A stretch of DNA of 64,000 bases from Brugia malayi (taxonomy: Eukaryota; Nematoda; Chromadorea; Rhabditida; Onchocercidae), in NCBI RefSeq assembly GCF_000002995.4, contig NW_025062478.1, positions 5,432,001-5,496,000 of the forward strand, read 5' to 3'. A model generated the notes under the pieces. That model searched no databases. It was not told the origin of the DNA and worked only from the letters and a program-made list of their open reading frames with translations. Position numbers and translations under genes: made by a program. Shown in pieces: positions 1 through 10,958 of the stretch. Numbering within the stretch: position 1 is the first letter of the stretch; each line of letters starts with the position of its first letter.

Positions 1-1877
1 TTCCCATTCCAGAAATATACCGTAATCCAATTATAGCGTTGGGACGCGGTTAGTCGCAGTATCCGCGGCGGTATGTTTTTGCTGAATTTTTGATCTCAAA
101 GATTTGATCCACCCATTTGTCACATCAAATCTGCTTCAGAGATATCTCAATTTTCCCACAAAAGAATGTAATTGTATCAACGATTTCAGTTAGTTTAAGT
201 GCGAAACAAGTAATTCCGATGTAGTAAAGAGTTTTTGTCAGTAAAATTGAAATATTGCATTGAGTAGCTGAAAAATGTCACATAAAAATTGCAATGAGAT
301 TGGAAAACTCGCTGACAACGTAAAATATGGGCGTATTATTTAGAAAGTTTGTAGCCACTTGCGAATTACCGTTTAAATAGTATTCCATTGCTGCTTTTTA
401 CCAACAATTGAAAAAAAAAAAATGACTCGAAATTTTGAAGTGATTACATTAAATTGCCTTCGGGTGATATTTTAAAATAGCATTGAGAATGGCATTGAGT
501 ATTACTCATCTCATATTTACTTTTATTTAAATTCTAATTTCATTCGCTTTGTTATTCATGCAAGATTTGTCTCCAAATAATGTGTGAAGAAAGACTGCAA
601 AATTGTCGTCATTAAATATATCTGAAAGTCTTATAATTTAGTTCTATTTGCTTTCCACTTTTTTCTCAAATAAAACGAAAAACGAAATCCGGTTTTTATT
701 CCAAACATGTGGTAAACTAACGATGATTAGGATGATTCGAATACAGAAAAAAAATTAACTTATTCATTGAATGTTTTTGTGATCTATCATTGTCATCCTC
801 ATCTTTTTAGTATTATTACCATTATCGTAGTACAACTATTATCATTGACGTCATCAAAAAGTACTGATATTATCACTGAAAGAATTTTTGAATTTAGAAT
901 TGCCGTAGGCGTATTTCTTTACTGATTCAACAATTGAAAGCATTAAAAGAAGCAAAAGAAAAGGGAAAGGAAGAAGTTATGAGACGATCAGTAGTACTTC
1001 TTAAAGACCTTCTGCGCCATTCTACTCATATTCGTAACTTGCAATTCTTGCAGTCAACTCCACTCTCTAGCTGAGCACTAGAAATGGCTCCAACATCATA
1101 ATTACTTGTTGTGCTCATAATCGTTGCAATTCTTTTTTTTACATCTATCAATTATAATGCTTCAAATATATTTAACAGTGAAGTACATCTGTATCTCAAA
1201 TTCGTTTGCTAATGCTTTATTATTATTATTATTATTATTGTTATTAATAATAATTGTTATTATTATTATTACCATCATTATCGTTATTATTGTTATCAAT
1301 TATTACTATTATTATTAATTATTATTATTGTTATTAATATTATTGCTGTCATTATTTATTACTCTTACTATTTTATTTAGAAACAATGATCACGGTATGA
1401 CAAAAAATTATTTGTCATACCTTACATTTTTACTGAATTTTCCTTTACACCACAAAAGACAACCCGTGACCTAACTAAGGTCTCGATCTACTTTAGATCA
1501 GAAATCTATTTTGTTAAAAAATTTCCATTTTCTAAAATATTTTCTCTTTAAACCAGGAAAACATTAAACCTGCTTAAGTTAGAAATCCAAATGGGAATTT
1601 CTTAAATCGTCAGAAGCTTAACCTACGTTATTTCAAATAGCTTTCAAAATAGTACAATCATTTATTGCTACATCAAATAAAACCATTGTAACCGACACTG
1701 ACATCAGAGATGATCATATGCAATAAATTGTAATGTCTTTATTAATCTTTAAGAGACCAAAAAAGAGAGCACTGAATTGATAAGGTTAAGATGAAAATTT
1801 TCTTGAAACAAGCAGCCTTCTCATAAGCTTCACTAGTTAACCTAATTTTAATTTCAATTTCAATTCGGTTTTAGATC
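1..1877. other. Intergenic region upstream of the ground-like gene
   Basis: AT-rich sequence with no open reading frame that looks coding. It contains an imperfect ATT/TTA microsatellite at about 1216-1365 and several poly-A/T tracts. I see no RNA gene or mobile element. The last few hundred bases presumably hold the promoter or trans-splice site of the gene starting at 1878, but no motif decides this. Confidence 0.6.
1216..1365. repeat. Imperfect ATT/TTA microsatellite
   Basis: About 150 bases are built almost entirely of TTA/ATT/ATC triplets with scattered substitutions. A short leucine/isoleucine/tyrosine-rich open frame across it is a by-product of the repeat and not a gene. Similar triplet tracts recur at 5.65-5.75, 37.94-38.04 and 63.41-63.48 kb, so this is a general property of the genome. 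Confidence 0.85.
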
Positions 1878-3536
1878 ATGGAACTACTGATGCTCACAAT
1901 CGTATTTATGCAAATTTGGGATGTTTGTAATACATTCGGTTGTTGTCCCGTTGCAGTACCTTGCATGCCATACAGATGCAAGCCATGCATACCAGTTCCA
2001 TGTCCACCACCTCTTCCTCCTCCAACTTGCCCCCCTCCACTTCCTCCTTGTCCTCCACCGCCAGTATGTCCACTACCCCCACCTCCGGTAATTTGTCCCA
2101 CTTTACCTCCTCCCTGTCCCCCACCACCAATATGTCCACCACCTCCTCCTCCAGTGATCTGCCCACCTTTACCTCCTCCCTGCCCTCCACCACCGATATG
2201 TCCACCACCTGTTGTATGTCCACGACCAATAATTTGCCCACCACCACCACCGCCACCTCCACCACCTCCACCGTGTCCACCGTCACCACCACCATGTCCA
2301 CCATCACCTCCAATGCCTATCTGTCCTATTCTGGTAAGTGCACCCTAACGAAACTATATATAAATAACCAATATGCTAGAACACGCTCAAAATATGCTCA
2401 ATTTTGGATTTATATTTTTTAACGATTATCAAAATCAAAAGAAGACACTATTTCTCATCTTTGTATTGAAGGCCCCGAAACTGACACCGACATATACGAT
2501 ACCAGTGATTAACGACTGTTGTTGCACATGTGTTGCGCCTTGCATGTACTCTCAAATGAGGATACACGGTGCCAAGATATTTTCAGCTTCACTTGTTGCT
2601 GATTTGGAAGACCACTCCAAATGCAATGATCCAGTTTTGAAATCAATTATGGAAGAGGTACACAAACACTCGCACTTCAACTTTTATGAAATTATTAAAA
2701 TATCATCGTAAAAATAATCGAAATGATCTTGAAGCAGTAACTGAAGCAATCAATATTTGCCCCTGGTTCAACAACAGTTTGTTGAAGTTTATTGGTTCAG
2801 GTTCACTTGTTCATTTTTCAAGATTTCACTCCATAGAATTTTGTTTTGAAGTTTGAAGCTACAAAAAGATCAGAAAACTGAAGCTAATTAAAATTTTGGA
2901 GTATGCTATAATTTAATTATTATTTTAGTAGTATGTAAGAAATTGAATATTTCGGTTGAATTCCTGTCCTAAAATAGTTTATAAAAAATTCTGAATTAGG
3001 AATTCTTGCTACAAAATATACTTTTTCTGCTTTATTTATGGAGAATTGTGCCGAATAACCTTCTACTTCTTAGCTAGAAGTTACTTTACTAGTTTAATTT
3101 TTTTTTTTTTTTTTTTGATTAATTTATTTGTATCATCAATTTCAAGGATTCTGCTCTTATAATTTGTTTAAAAAAATTAAAAATCAAACTCTTCTGTATA
3201 CATATATTTTCCATTTTACCAAACTACTGTGATAAAATTTGACATATCAGAACAATTGGATAGAAGTTTGAAGGTGTTCTCACATTTAACAATCAATCTC
3301 TTATTCATCTTCATTCATTAACTAGTACTAATTCTCAAAGATTTTAGAATATGACTGAAGATGCAACTACTAGTAAACGTTCTATCCAACGGGCAGCTGA
3401 GGAGAAATTATTCAAGAAATTCAATGTAATCTGTTCGGAAAGCGATTTTTCTTATATTGCGTACACTGATACTTTTTGTCAACACTCGAACGATGACATA
3501 ACCTGTTATGCCTTTAGCCCATATTCGGGAATCTAA
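1878..3536 (+). CDS. Secreted ground-like domain protein with proline/cysteine-rich arm
   Basis: Three phase-0 exons, 1878-2333, 2472-2657 and 3348-3536, give a protein of about 276 residues. Residues 1 to about 20 form a hydrophobic signal peptide (MELLMLTIVF...). Roughly residues 22-150 are a low-complexity arm of short Pro runs alternating with Cys (CPPP, ICPPP, VICP units). The last two exons encode a ground-like domain: a CCCTC cluster, then SKCNDP, a SKRSIQRAAEEK helix, FNVICSESDFSYIAYTDTFC and a final ITCYAF. Ground-like proteins are a nematode-restricted, hedgehog-related family, secreted and often tied to cuticle or epidermal and glial extracellular matrix. The cysteine arm could be cross-linked. 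The splice junctions all preserve frame and rejoin the domain exactly, so the model is strong. The function in this worm is inferred from the family only. Confidence 0.88.
1992..2310 (+). repeat. Degenerate CCxCCA coding repeat for Pro-Cys arm
   Basis: A pyrimidine-rich C/A repeat inside exon 1 of the ground-like gene. Longer units of about 60-70 bases recur (TTACCTCCTCC-CTG-CC followed by ATATGTCCACC). The base skew keeps other frames open on both strands, which makes spurious Ser/Thr- and Gly/Val-rich frames over the same bases. Confidence 0.75.
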
Positions 3537-5289
3537 CTTCTAGTTATAATTACTGATAAGCGAATTGCTTTTTGATTTCATTTAGCTCCTATCTCTATTC
3601 AGCTAGATTTAGGTTGAAATCTAGACAGAAATGCTAATCCTTTTTTAAATAATGTATGAAACAATTTTGGAGAAATTTAACTCATCAGCAGAATTGGAAA
3701 TGAATGCTATTATTACTATTAAGCATAAGAAATGGTAGACCAACTAAGCCTACTTTGACTGTCAAACTCGACGGCTAGTGCTGAATATTCGAAATCATCG
3801 AGCACAATTACTTTTCAAAAAGTTATAATATGTAAATCCCAAACTTACCCAGTTAGCATAATATATCGTAATTGTATATTACACGGAAGAATGCAGAATT
3901 ACGCATTATAATTACGATTCAACACAATATAAGTCAATTTGATTTGAAATATGCAAAAAAAATTTCGACGTAAAAGAATGTCTTGTAAGGTTATGTGTAT
4001 TAATTTTACTAAAGAATTGTTTTATGCTTTTTCCTGAATTTAATTACAGTAAACAAAAAAGGCTTTTAACCCTTCATTTTTTGTCGTTGACCTCTGTGGA
4101 ATAAAATCTTTAATTTGTTCATTTCAATTAACATATTAATACTTCTTAAAACTCATTCATAATTCAAGCTTATCTATAAAAATCGATTTATTATTTTCCT
4201 TTTCCCTTAGATGATAATTTCTAGTCTTCAGTTTATTACTAAAGACAAAAATTTGAAAATGGTAATGCAGATAAATTTGAAGCAAAGAAGTGACTTGACC
4301 CTACCAAGCATTTTTAAAGTACTTGTAATTATGCTAAAAATATTGAGTGGGATGGGAAGAGGAGTTTTCTTACATAATCCTTCTGACCTGTGATAACTCT
4401 CTCGGGAATACCTGAAGACAAATATATTTTGCAATAATTGACAACTGCTTAAATCGTGATAAATTTTTCACATTGAAATGCTTAAAATTGGAACTAAGGG
4501 AAAGTTAAAATTAAGATGAAAATATTTTAAATTTTATTTCATTTATCTTTATACTACGTTAGAATTAATCAGTCGATCAGAAATTCATCTTTCTATTGCA
4601 ATAAACTTTTCAGAGATCGAAGCAAACAATTCGAATAGCAATAAGAAATTAGTTTGAAATGATTGAAACCTGAATTTAATAACCGATGATTTTCGAAACT
4701 TCGAAGTAAATCCTTTTTCTTTTCTTAAGAATGCAGAAAAAGGAATTCTTTAAAAACAATTTGGAGCCAATGGAGCTCGTGTAAGGTGTCTGCGAAATGA
4801 GGCGTCTGTCTGGTATTGCCCATTGTATGCTTTATCTTAGATTATCTTAATTCATCAAATTATCGGTGACAATAAATCGCAATTCGATAGTCTAATTATA
4901 ACTGATTGGTTTAATCTCTATGTCAAAAGTAACAGAGATGATTCCTTTGTCATGGATTTGTCATGGATGAAGACAGTTCGTCGCCGAAGTAATTAATTAA
5001 AGGTGAAAAGGAACTGATTGAAATTAATTCAAAATATTTTGCGAACTGCTTCAGTACAACAATAAAAAAAACCCACTTAACATATTATTTGCAATAAATT
5101 GCGGCAATAATTGAGATGCGAAAGAGTTTAATTAGAATTTACATTTACATTGGAGAACTTTAATGAAGCAGTAGAAATATATATTTGAACATATATTCTT
5201 CATATTTCTTCGACTTCCAGTTAAGTTAAAAAATGCACTTCAGATATATAGATAAGTAATAAGTGACATATAGTCTTCTTACTTGTCAT

Positions 5290-5590
5290 CCTTTTCTCAA
5301 CTCTCGATGGTATTTTCAAAATGGGACTCCGTTGTTCTACCGAAATGCCCTCACGGTGACAAGAGCACAACCGGATTAGCAGCTTCGGCGACATGCCGTG
5401 ACTTGGTACTCTGCCAAAAGCCATGCACAGAAAGCGTGGTTCAGCCGCGATGATATCATGTCGTCGAGCTGGTCCGGTACCATCGAGCACCTTCTGTGCT
5501 GAGTTGACAGCCTACCTTTTAAGCTCTCATCACCATGAAAACAAGTCGAGAGTGGCGCCGTCCTAGACACTGATATGTCCTGTATCTCTA
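5290..5590. other. GC-richer anonymous block
   Basis: About 300 bases with clearly higher GC than the surroundings. Minus-strand frames stay open for 60-90 codons here but show no recognisable motif, and two such frames overlap each other. It could be a decayed mobile element, a structured RNA or a regulatory block. I cannot identify it. Confidence 0.3.
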
Positions 5591-5650
5591 CCTACCCTAC
5601 ACACACATATATATATGTACACATTGGACAGGAATTACTATTTTAAGCAA

Positions 5651-5750
5651 TGATCACTATCATTATCATCATCATCACTATTATTCTTACTATCATTATC
5701 ACCATTAAAATCGTCATCATCATCAAAATCATTATTATCATTATTATTAG
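5651..5750. repeat. ATC/ATT microsatellite
   Basis: Interrupted run of ATC, ATT and ACT triplets over about 100 bases. It is non-coding. Confidence 0.8.
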
Positions 5751-7113
5751 GAATGAAGACGTCTATCTTTCTTGCTTTATAAAACTAATATGGTAAGTAA
5801 CACGTGTTTAATGATCAGCTAGCAGCCGATCGGTTCCCAAACTCGCAGCTCCCCTTCTCGTTACCCTGTTATCGACCGGCCTAAACTTTATTATCTCTTT
5901 CTCCTTTCCATTTTTTATCTTAATATTACTCCTCCCACTTCTCCTGCTTCACCCCTCCCCATGTACCTCTACTGACCGCATTCCCACTTCGGTAAGTTCT
6001 CATTTACTGCAGCTTTTCTACGAGTGTTTCATATCAATCGCAAAATGCTTTTATCAGTATCCTTTATAGGCCTGTTTTTATGTTTATCACAAAACATGCA
6101 TGCCACTACTTTGAGAGTGGTATCTTTTGATTTAATTCAACTTCTGTGGTTAAAACTTACTACTGATGCATTTCTACGTGGACTGCATAAAATCAAATAA
6201 TCTGAACCCGAATGAGATCGCTTTATATATACTAAATTAAGTTTCATCGATGTAGAGATACGTCCATCGACGAAAAGGACTATGAATTTCCAGAGATTTT
6301 GTTTGATCTTTTAAATATAAATGAAATAAGTGAGAAAAACATTTCAAGTTCTATACTGTTTTTTCGAAACAGCAGGTGATCAATCCATTTGGATGACTAA
6401 GAAGATGAAGAAGTGATTAGTGTTGTAACCACGCCCGATCCTCATCATCGGCTCCTTTCTTACTTTTGGTGGATCATCGGTATTGGATCATTCTAATTTC
6501 TGAACTACTCACGAGTATAAGGAAATATTTAAATGTCTTTTAAGCTTTTTAAATATATCGAAATGCTCTCTTGACTGGTTTTTCTTCATCACAGTCAATA
6601 AATGCATAGAAAAGTTATGATAGCATACATAATGCTACCGAAATTAACTGTTGCTTTATTTGTTGAAAGTTCTCATAAATTTTCCAATTTTCGACCTTAA
6701 TTTCAAAAATTTTGAGCAGTTCTACGTATATGAGGCACTTTAGAAAAAATAGAACATAGAAGAAAAAGCAGTATTGCTAAATGTTCCTCTAATTAACTTT
6801 CTGTTAGCAATTTTAGTACCATTTTTGATCGCGCACTTATTTTCACCGTTTTAAATGAACTGAACAATGTATCATTATATTAGGTACTCAAAAGAAACCG
6901 CAACTATTGAACTATTAAATTTAGGATGAATTTTTTTGCAGCTCCCCAATCTGACGTCCTACACGGAAAGAAACGGCAACTTTGTTGCTCAAATATTTTC
7001 CATTTTACTTATTTTAACGCACATCAATTTGTCGCCATTCAAAATCAATTCCGGTGCTGTCAACAACACACATAGTGGTAACAGGAGAAAAAAGTGTGGG
7101 TTGCTGAATTGAT

Positions 7114-7292
7114 ATGCGAATTGGTATAACCGGTAGGGCCTTTACAGATAGGCCCAGCCTTACTATTATTGCATTCCTACTGAAATTTATGATGATACTA
7201 ATACCTTGTAACTATTCACTGCTGCATGCTAACGGTACGCCGATCGTCAACATTGATGTCGTTGGACAGTCACCGGCCACCTCTTCTGCCCG
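7114..7292 (+). other. Candidate first (signal-peptide) exon of the DAN gene
   Basis: An open frame from ATG 7114 encodes a basic start followed by a long hydrophobic stretch (LTIIAFLLKFMMILIP) and LLHANG, which looks like a signal peptide with a cleavage site. Base composition here is less AT-rich than the neighbours. A weak donor (CG|GTTAGC) after 7292 leaves two bases that join in frame to the acceptor at 9837, where the DAN gene otherwise lacks a start. The acceptor-like TTTTTTTGCAG ending at 6942 could be its trans-splice site. The 2.5-kb intron and weak donor make this tentative. It could instead be a separate small gene or chance. Confidence 0.35.
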
Positions 7293-7377
7293 GTTAGCAA
7301 TATTCTCAGTAGTAGGAAAATCTCTAAATATGTTCTCCTCTAAAGCTAATTATGAGCAAGCTAATACTATCTCTTAA

Positions 7378-9836
7378 CGGGAAATAATTATATTAAAACT
7401 GAAATTTTCTTTCATTGGGAATGTGCAAAATGTAAAAACCTATTTAAGAAATATCTTAAGGTATATTATAACAATTTAAAGCCTAACTACAAGTGAGCAT
7501 TTCACCAATATGCAAATTAATTGAAATGAAGTAGAGAAAGTTGGCCGAAGAGATTAAATGAACTAAAAAGGAAAAAAACAAAATTGGTTTTTCTTTTAGT
7601 GTTTATTTTTATTGTTCTCTCAAAAACTTTTCAGATTGAACTGGCTTGCTAATTTAATTAAGTCTTTCACATCAAACTACATTCCTCAATTTTACATGCA
7701 TGAGATATGCGCGCCTCTTTATACTAGCATTTCAAATGCAGCGCATGTCATTTGCATGCATTATCAAAGTTTGAATTTGTGATGGACCATTAAGTTATCA
7801 GTTTTTTTGACATGCAAGTAATAATTCTTTCGACAATTGATAAGAAGCGAACTCTAAAAGAAGTTTGAAGTTTGGACTTTGCTTACAAATTGTTGAATTT
7901 ACGCTACACATGTAAAAAAGTGTACTCAGACGATTTATAATAGCTCTCAGTAACGAGCATTACTTTTTTTTGAACAATTTTTTCTAATCTTCAGGTGATA
8001 CACATACATTTTAAAGATCAGAAAATCAGTCTACAATCTTCTTTTTGAATATTATTTCCTATTCGAAATCTAGAGAAGATTTGAACTTTTTCCAGATGAA
8101 TGTATCGTTTTTTGCAGAGATTTACAGAGATTATTGCAAAATGTTAATTAAAACTAACTAAAATTGATGGTTTTTTTAAAGGATAATATTTTTACTTAAA
8201 AGAGAAATGAAATTTAGTAGAGAAATGAGTGATATCGTCTTTCGAAAGGTATATTTCAGTTGAAATTATTAGTGAGAAATAACATTAGCTGAATTAGTTG
8301 TATATTGTTGGATCCCATCAAGAACGACTAAATCTACTACTCATTATCAGTACATCACTGCTTTGTCACTTATTTTCAGTGAGAATTGAGTGATGCAAAA
8401 ATCGTTATTATAACGACGATGTCCTCTGGGCTCATTTTATATTTTACACAAAAGATTTATCACTTACAACATAAAACGTTTAGTTCATTTGTAATTAAGA
8501 CCTCACAAGTCAAAGTTATTTGAATGTTTGATTTCAATTTTTTGCTTTTTCGCATTTCTAACCATTCATTTTCCAGCTAAACCTATAGACTGATAAAATC
8601 CCCACGTTCTTCCCAACTTTATATCTATCTGAATAATTTTCTCCACCCTTTAAATTATCTCTCTGAAATTTAGCATCACTTAAGTGAAGACCTGCAATCT
8701 TTTCTTGCTCTAAAATATTAATGTACACACAGCCCATTCCTTTCCTCGGATTAAAAATGATTTCTGCTAGAATAGTTTGCCCCTTCGATTTGTCAGTCCA
8801 ATTTATTCTTATTCAGAGTATTCAAAAAATTTTGTATTAATAAACAATAGTAATCGATCACAATTTGATAAGTTAGAAGCGGAGGAAAAAATAATCAAAT
8901 AATTTTTTGCAATCATTGCTTATTTATGAATGTAATAATGATATATCCACTTTAACTGGTGATTAGACGCTACTATCAATTTATGCATATGATTTAAGGG
9001 CAACACTTTTTGTTTACAGATTACACAAAGCAAAACAACAAAAAAAAGTGGTAACTGTAAGTACGAAATGTTTAAGAATTCTCTTTGATCCATTTTAATT
9101 TTGTTAATAGTTATGAGCTCTAAACTTTAAATAAAGAAATAGAATGGAATAGAAACTTATATGTACTTCAAAACTTAGATTCTCTTGGAAATTTCAACAT
9201 TAATATTTATTAATAAAAGTATGCCAACTTTTCGATTTCGTTAGATCGACCTTTATCTCCAAAATTAAAAAAAATCTAAATCTAAATTGAAATGGATAAC
9301 TTTCGATTGGTTTTTTTTTTTTCAAATTTAACATAATTTTATAACAAAAAAGTATCTTTCGAAATGTTTTTCTTGTCCATCGCTGGGAGTTTGCTCTGTT
9401 CCTTTCCCATCCAGATATTCTTTTCCTATTATATTTGAGAAAGTTCCAGTGAAATTGAAAGCACTGATCTTTATAGTCATTAAAATAAATTTAATCCTTG
9501 TTTGTTACTGTTAAATTTCACTATTTATGACCTGTCTTTTCAGTATGATAGACTTCTTTTAAGCATTTACTGGGAATAAAGTTGACTGACTTCCCGACAA
9601 CTTATATACTAAGCAGTTATAAATTTAAATAATATTTTTGCAATAAACCTTCTTATGTATTTCATTATCATTATACAGCGGCACATTTGAAGTGTAAAAG
9701 AAAGCGCTTCTTGCGCCTACAATATAACAGCATATTACTAAGGAAGAGCCATGAACTGAAATGAAGAACTCCTAGAAATTAATCCGTGCTGTTATTAAAT
9801 TTATTTTCCAATTAGATAACAAAAACTAATTTATAG
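7378..9836. other. AT-rich non-coding region
   Basis: No coding or RNA signal seen. If the exon at 7114-7292 is real, this is the first intron of the DAN gene. If not, it is intergenic and contains that gene's promoter and start. Confidence 0.5.
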
Positions 9837-10958
9837 GTATATTCAATACAAAGAGGAAAATGGATCTGTCTTCGATGAAATAGCAAAGAAAGCATTCATT
9901 TCATTGCATTCAGAACCTTACATTGAACCGCCATTGTTAACTTTTGATCAGAAGCGGTTAAAATGGCTCCAACGATACATGCGAAAGCAATTAAAATCCG
10001 AGAAAAAGGGTAGAAATTAGCTAACATTTGTAGGAATGAAATTTCAACGCAGCGAGAGAACTTTTTGAAATTTATTTTAATTTGAAATTGAACTTTTCAT
10101 ATTATTTCATTATGTATTATTGTTGTAGGAAAGAAAATGATTTCTTCACCAAAAGAAGCATTGCATCAAGTGAATCAAGAAGTGAGCTTAGGAAGATTAG
10201 ATGATTCAAGACCTACAGCACATTGTGATGGTCAAATTTTCAAGCAACGTATCCGTATGGACGGCTGTTTATCAAAGGTAGGTATTATTTATTCCAGTCA
10301 GTACTCTCTCATTCTTTCCGAATGTCGAAATATTATCAAACTGCTTTTTAAGCTTATAACTGAGGCCAATAATGGCGAATAAATCGTATTTAGATAAATT
10401 TACTGTGAAAAGTTAGCATCAAAGATTGAATTAAACTTCTTCACATGGACCAAATAGTTTAATTGTGTAGAATCAAGGAAGAAAATGATGTGGTTAATAA
10501 GAAATTGCAGGTAGTACACAATAGATTTTGCCACGGGACTTGTTCTTCTTATTTCATACCACGTTTGAGGCCACGAAAATTAAAACTAGATGCTATGTTC
10601 CAAAGCTGTTCAGTGTGTAGGCCAGCTGAGTGGGATACTATCGAGGTACATTTTCATTTTTGTGTCGTTTCATGAAGGCAACACTAAATTTTTCTCAATA
10701 TTCTGCCAATAATTTATTTAATCAAATTCAAAAACTCAGTGCTGGAAAGCAATCGAAGAAGGAAAAGTAGTTTCTTCTTCAAAAAATCTAACCATAAATG
10801 AATAAAGACATTTTAATGATTCTGCTTTTGATTAGGTGAAACTGGACTGTCCAAGGAAGAATCCAAAGGAACTGAAGCGAAAAGTAATCAAAGTGAAAAA
10901 ATGTAAATGTATCGCATTAGGCGGCAATAATCTAGAAAGTGAAGAAGATGGTCGGTAA
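9837..10958 (+). CDS. DAN-family cystine-knot secreted protein (gremlin-like BMP antagonist type)
   Basis: Four certain exons, 9837-10009, 10129-10277, 10511-10645 and 10836-10958, join in frame. An N-terminal exon is missing from this span (candidate at 7114-7292, giving about 252 residues in total). After a basic linker (RKQLKSEKKG), the cystine-knot domain runs CDGQIFKQRI, GCLSK, HNRFCHGTCSSYFIP, FQSCSVCRP, DCPRKNP and VKKCKCIAL. The HNRFCHGTC and IP spacing, the SCSVC pair and the C-K-C ending match the DAN branch (gremlin, cerberus, DAN) better than bursicon. Family members are secreted and usually bind BMP/TGF-beta ligands, so an extracellular antagonist role is inferred. AATAAA lies at 11102-11107. 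The start is the main uncertainty. Confidence 0.85.

Larger units (their letters stand above)
3537..7113. other. Long intergenic region, ground-like gene to putative signal exon
   Basis: Mostly AT-rich non-coding sequence. It includes a locally GC-richer block at about 5290-5590, an ATC/ATT microsatellite at 5651-5750, and a pyrimidine-rich block at about 5820-5990. A good 3' splice or trans-splice acceptor (TTTTTTTGCAG) ends at 6942. No convincing gene was found. Confidence 0.5.

Noticed and set aside
1871..2422. Gly- and Val-rich frames on the minus strand and a Ser/Thr-rich plus frame over the ground-like exon
   Set aside because: They are shadows of the C/A-rich repeat. Only the frame starting at 1878 has a signal peptide and splices in phase into the ground-like domain.
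5221..5570. Minus-strand frames of 64 and 89 codons in the GC-rich block
   Set aside because: The two overlap in different frames and show no motif, signal peptide or convincing splice context, so they are recorded only as a composition anomaly.
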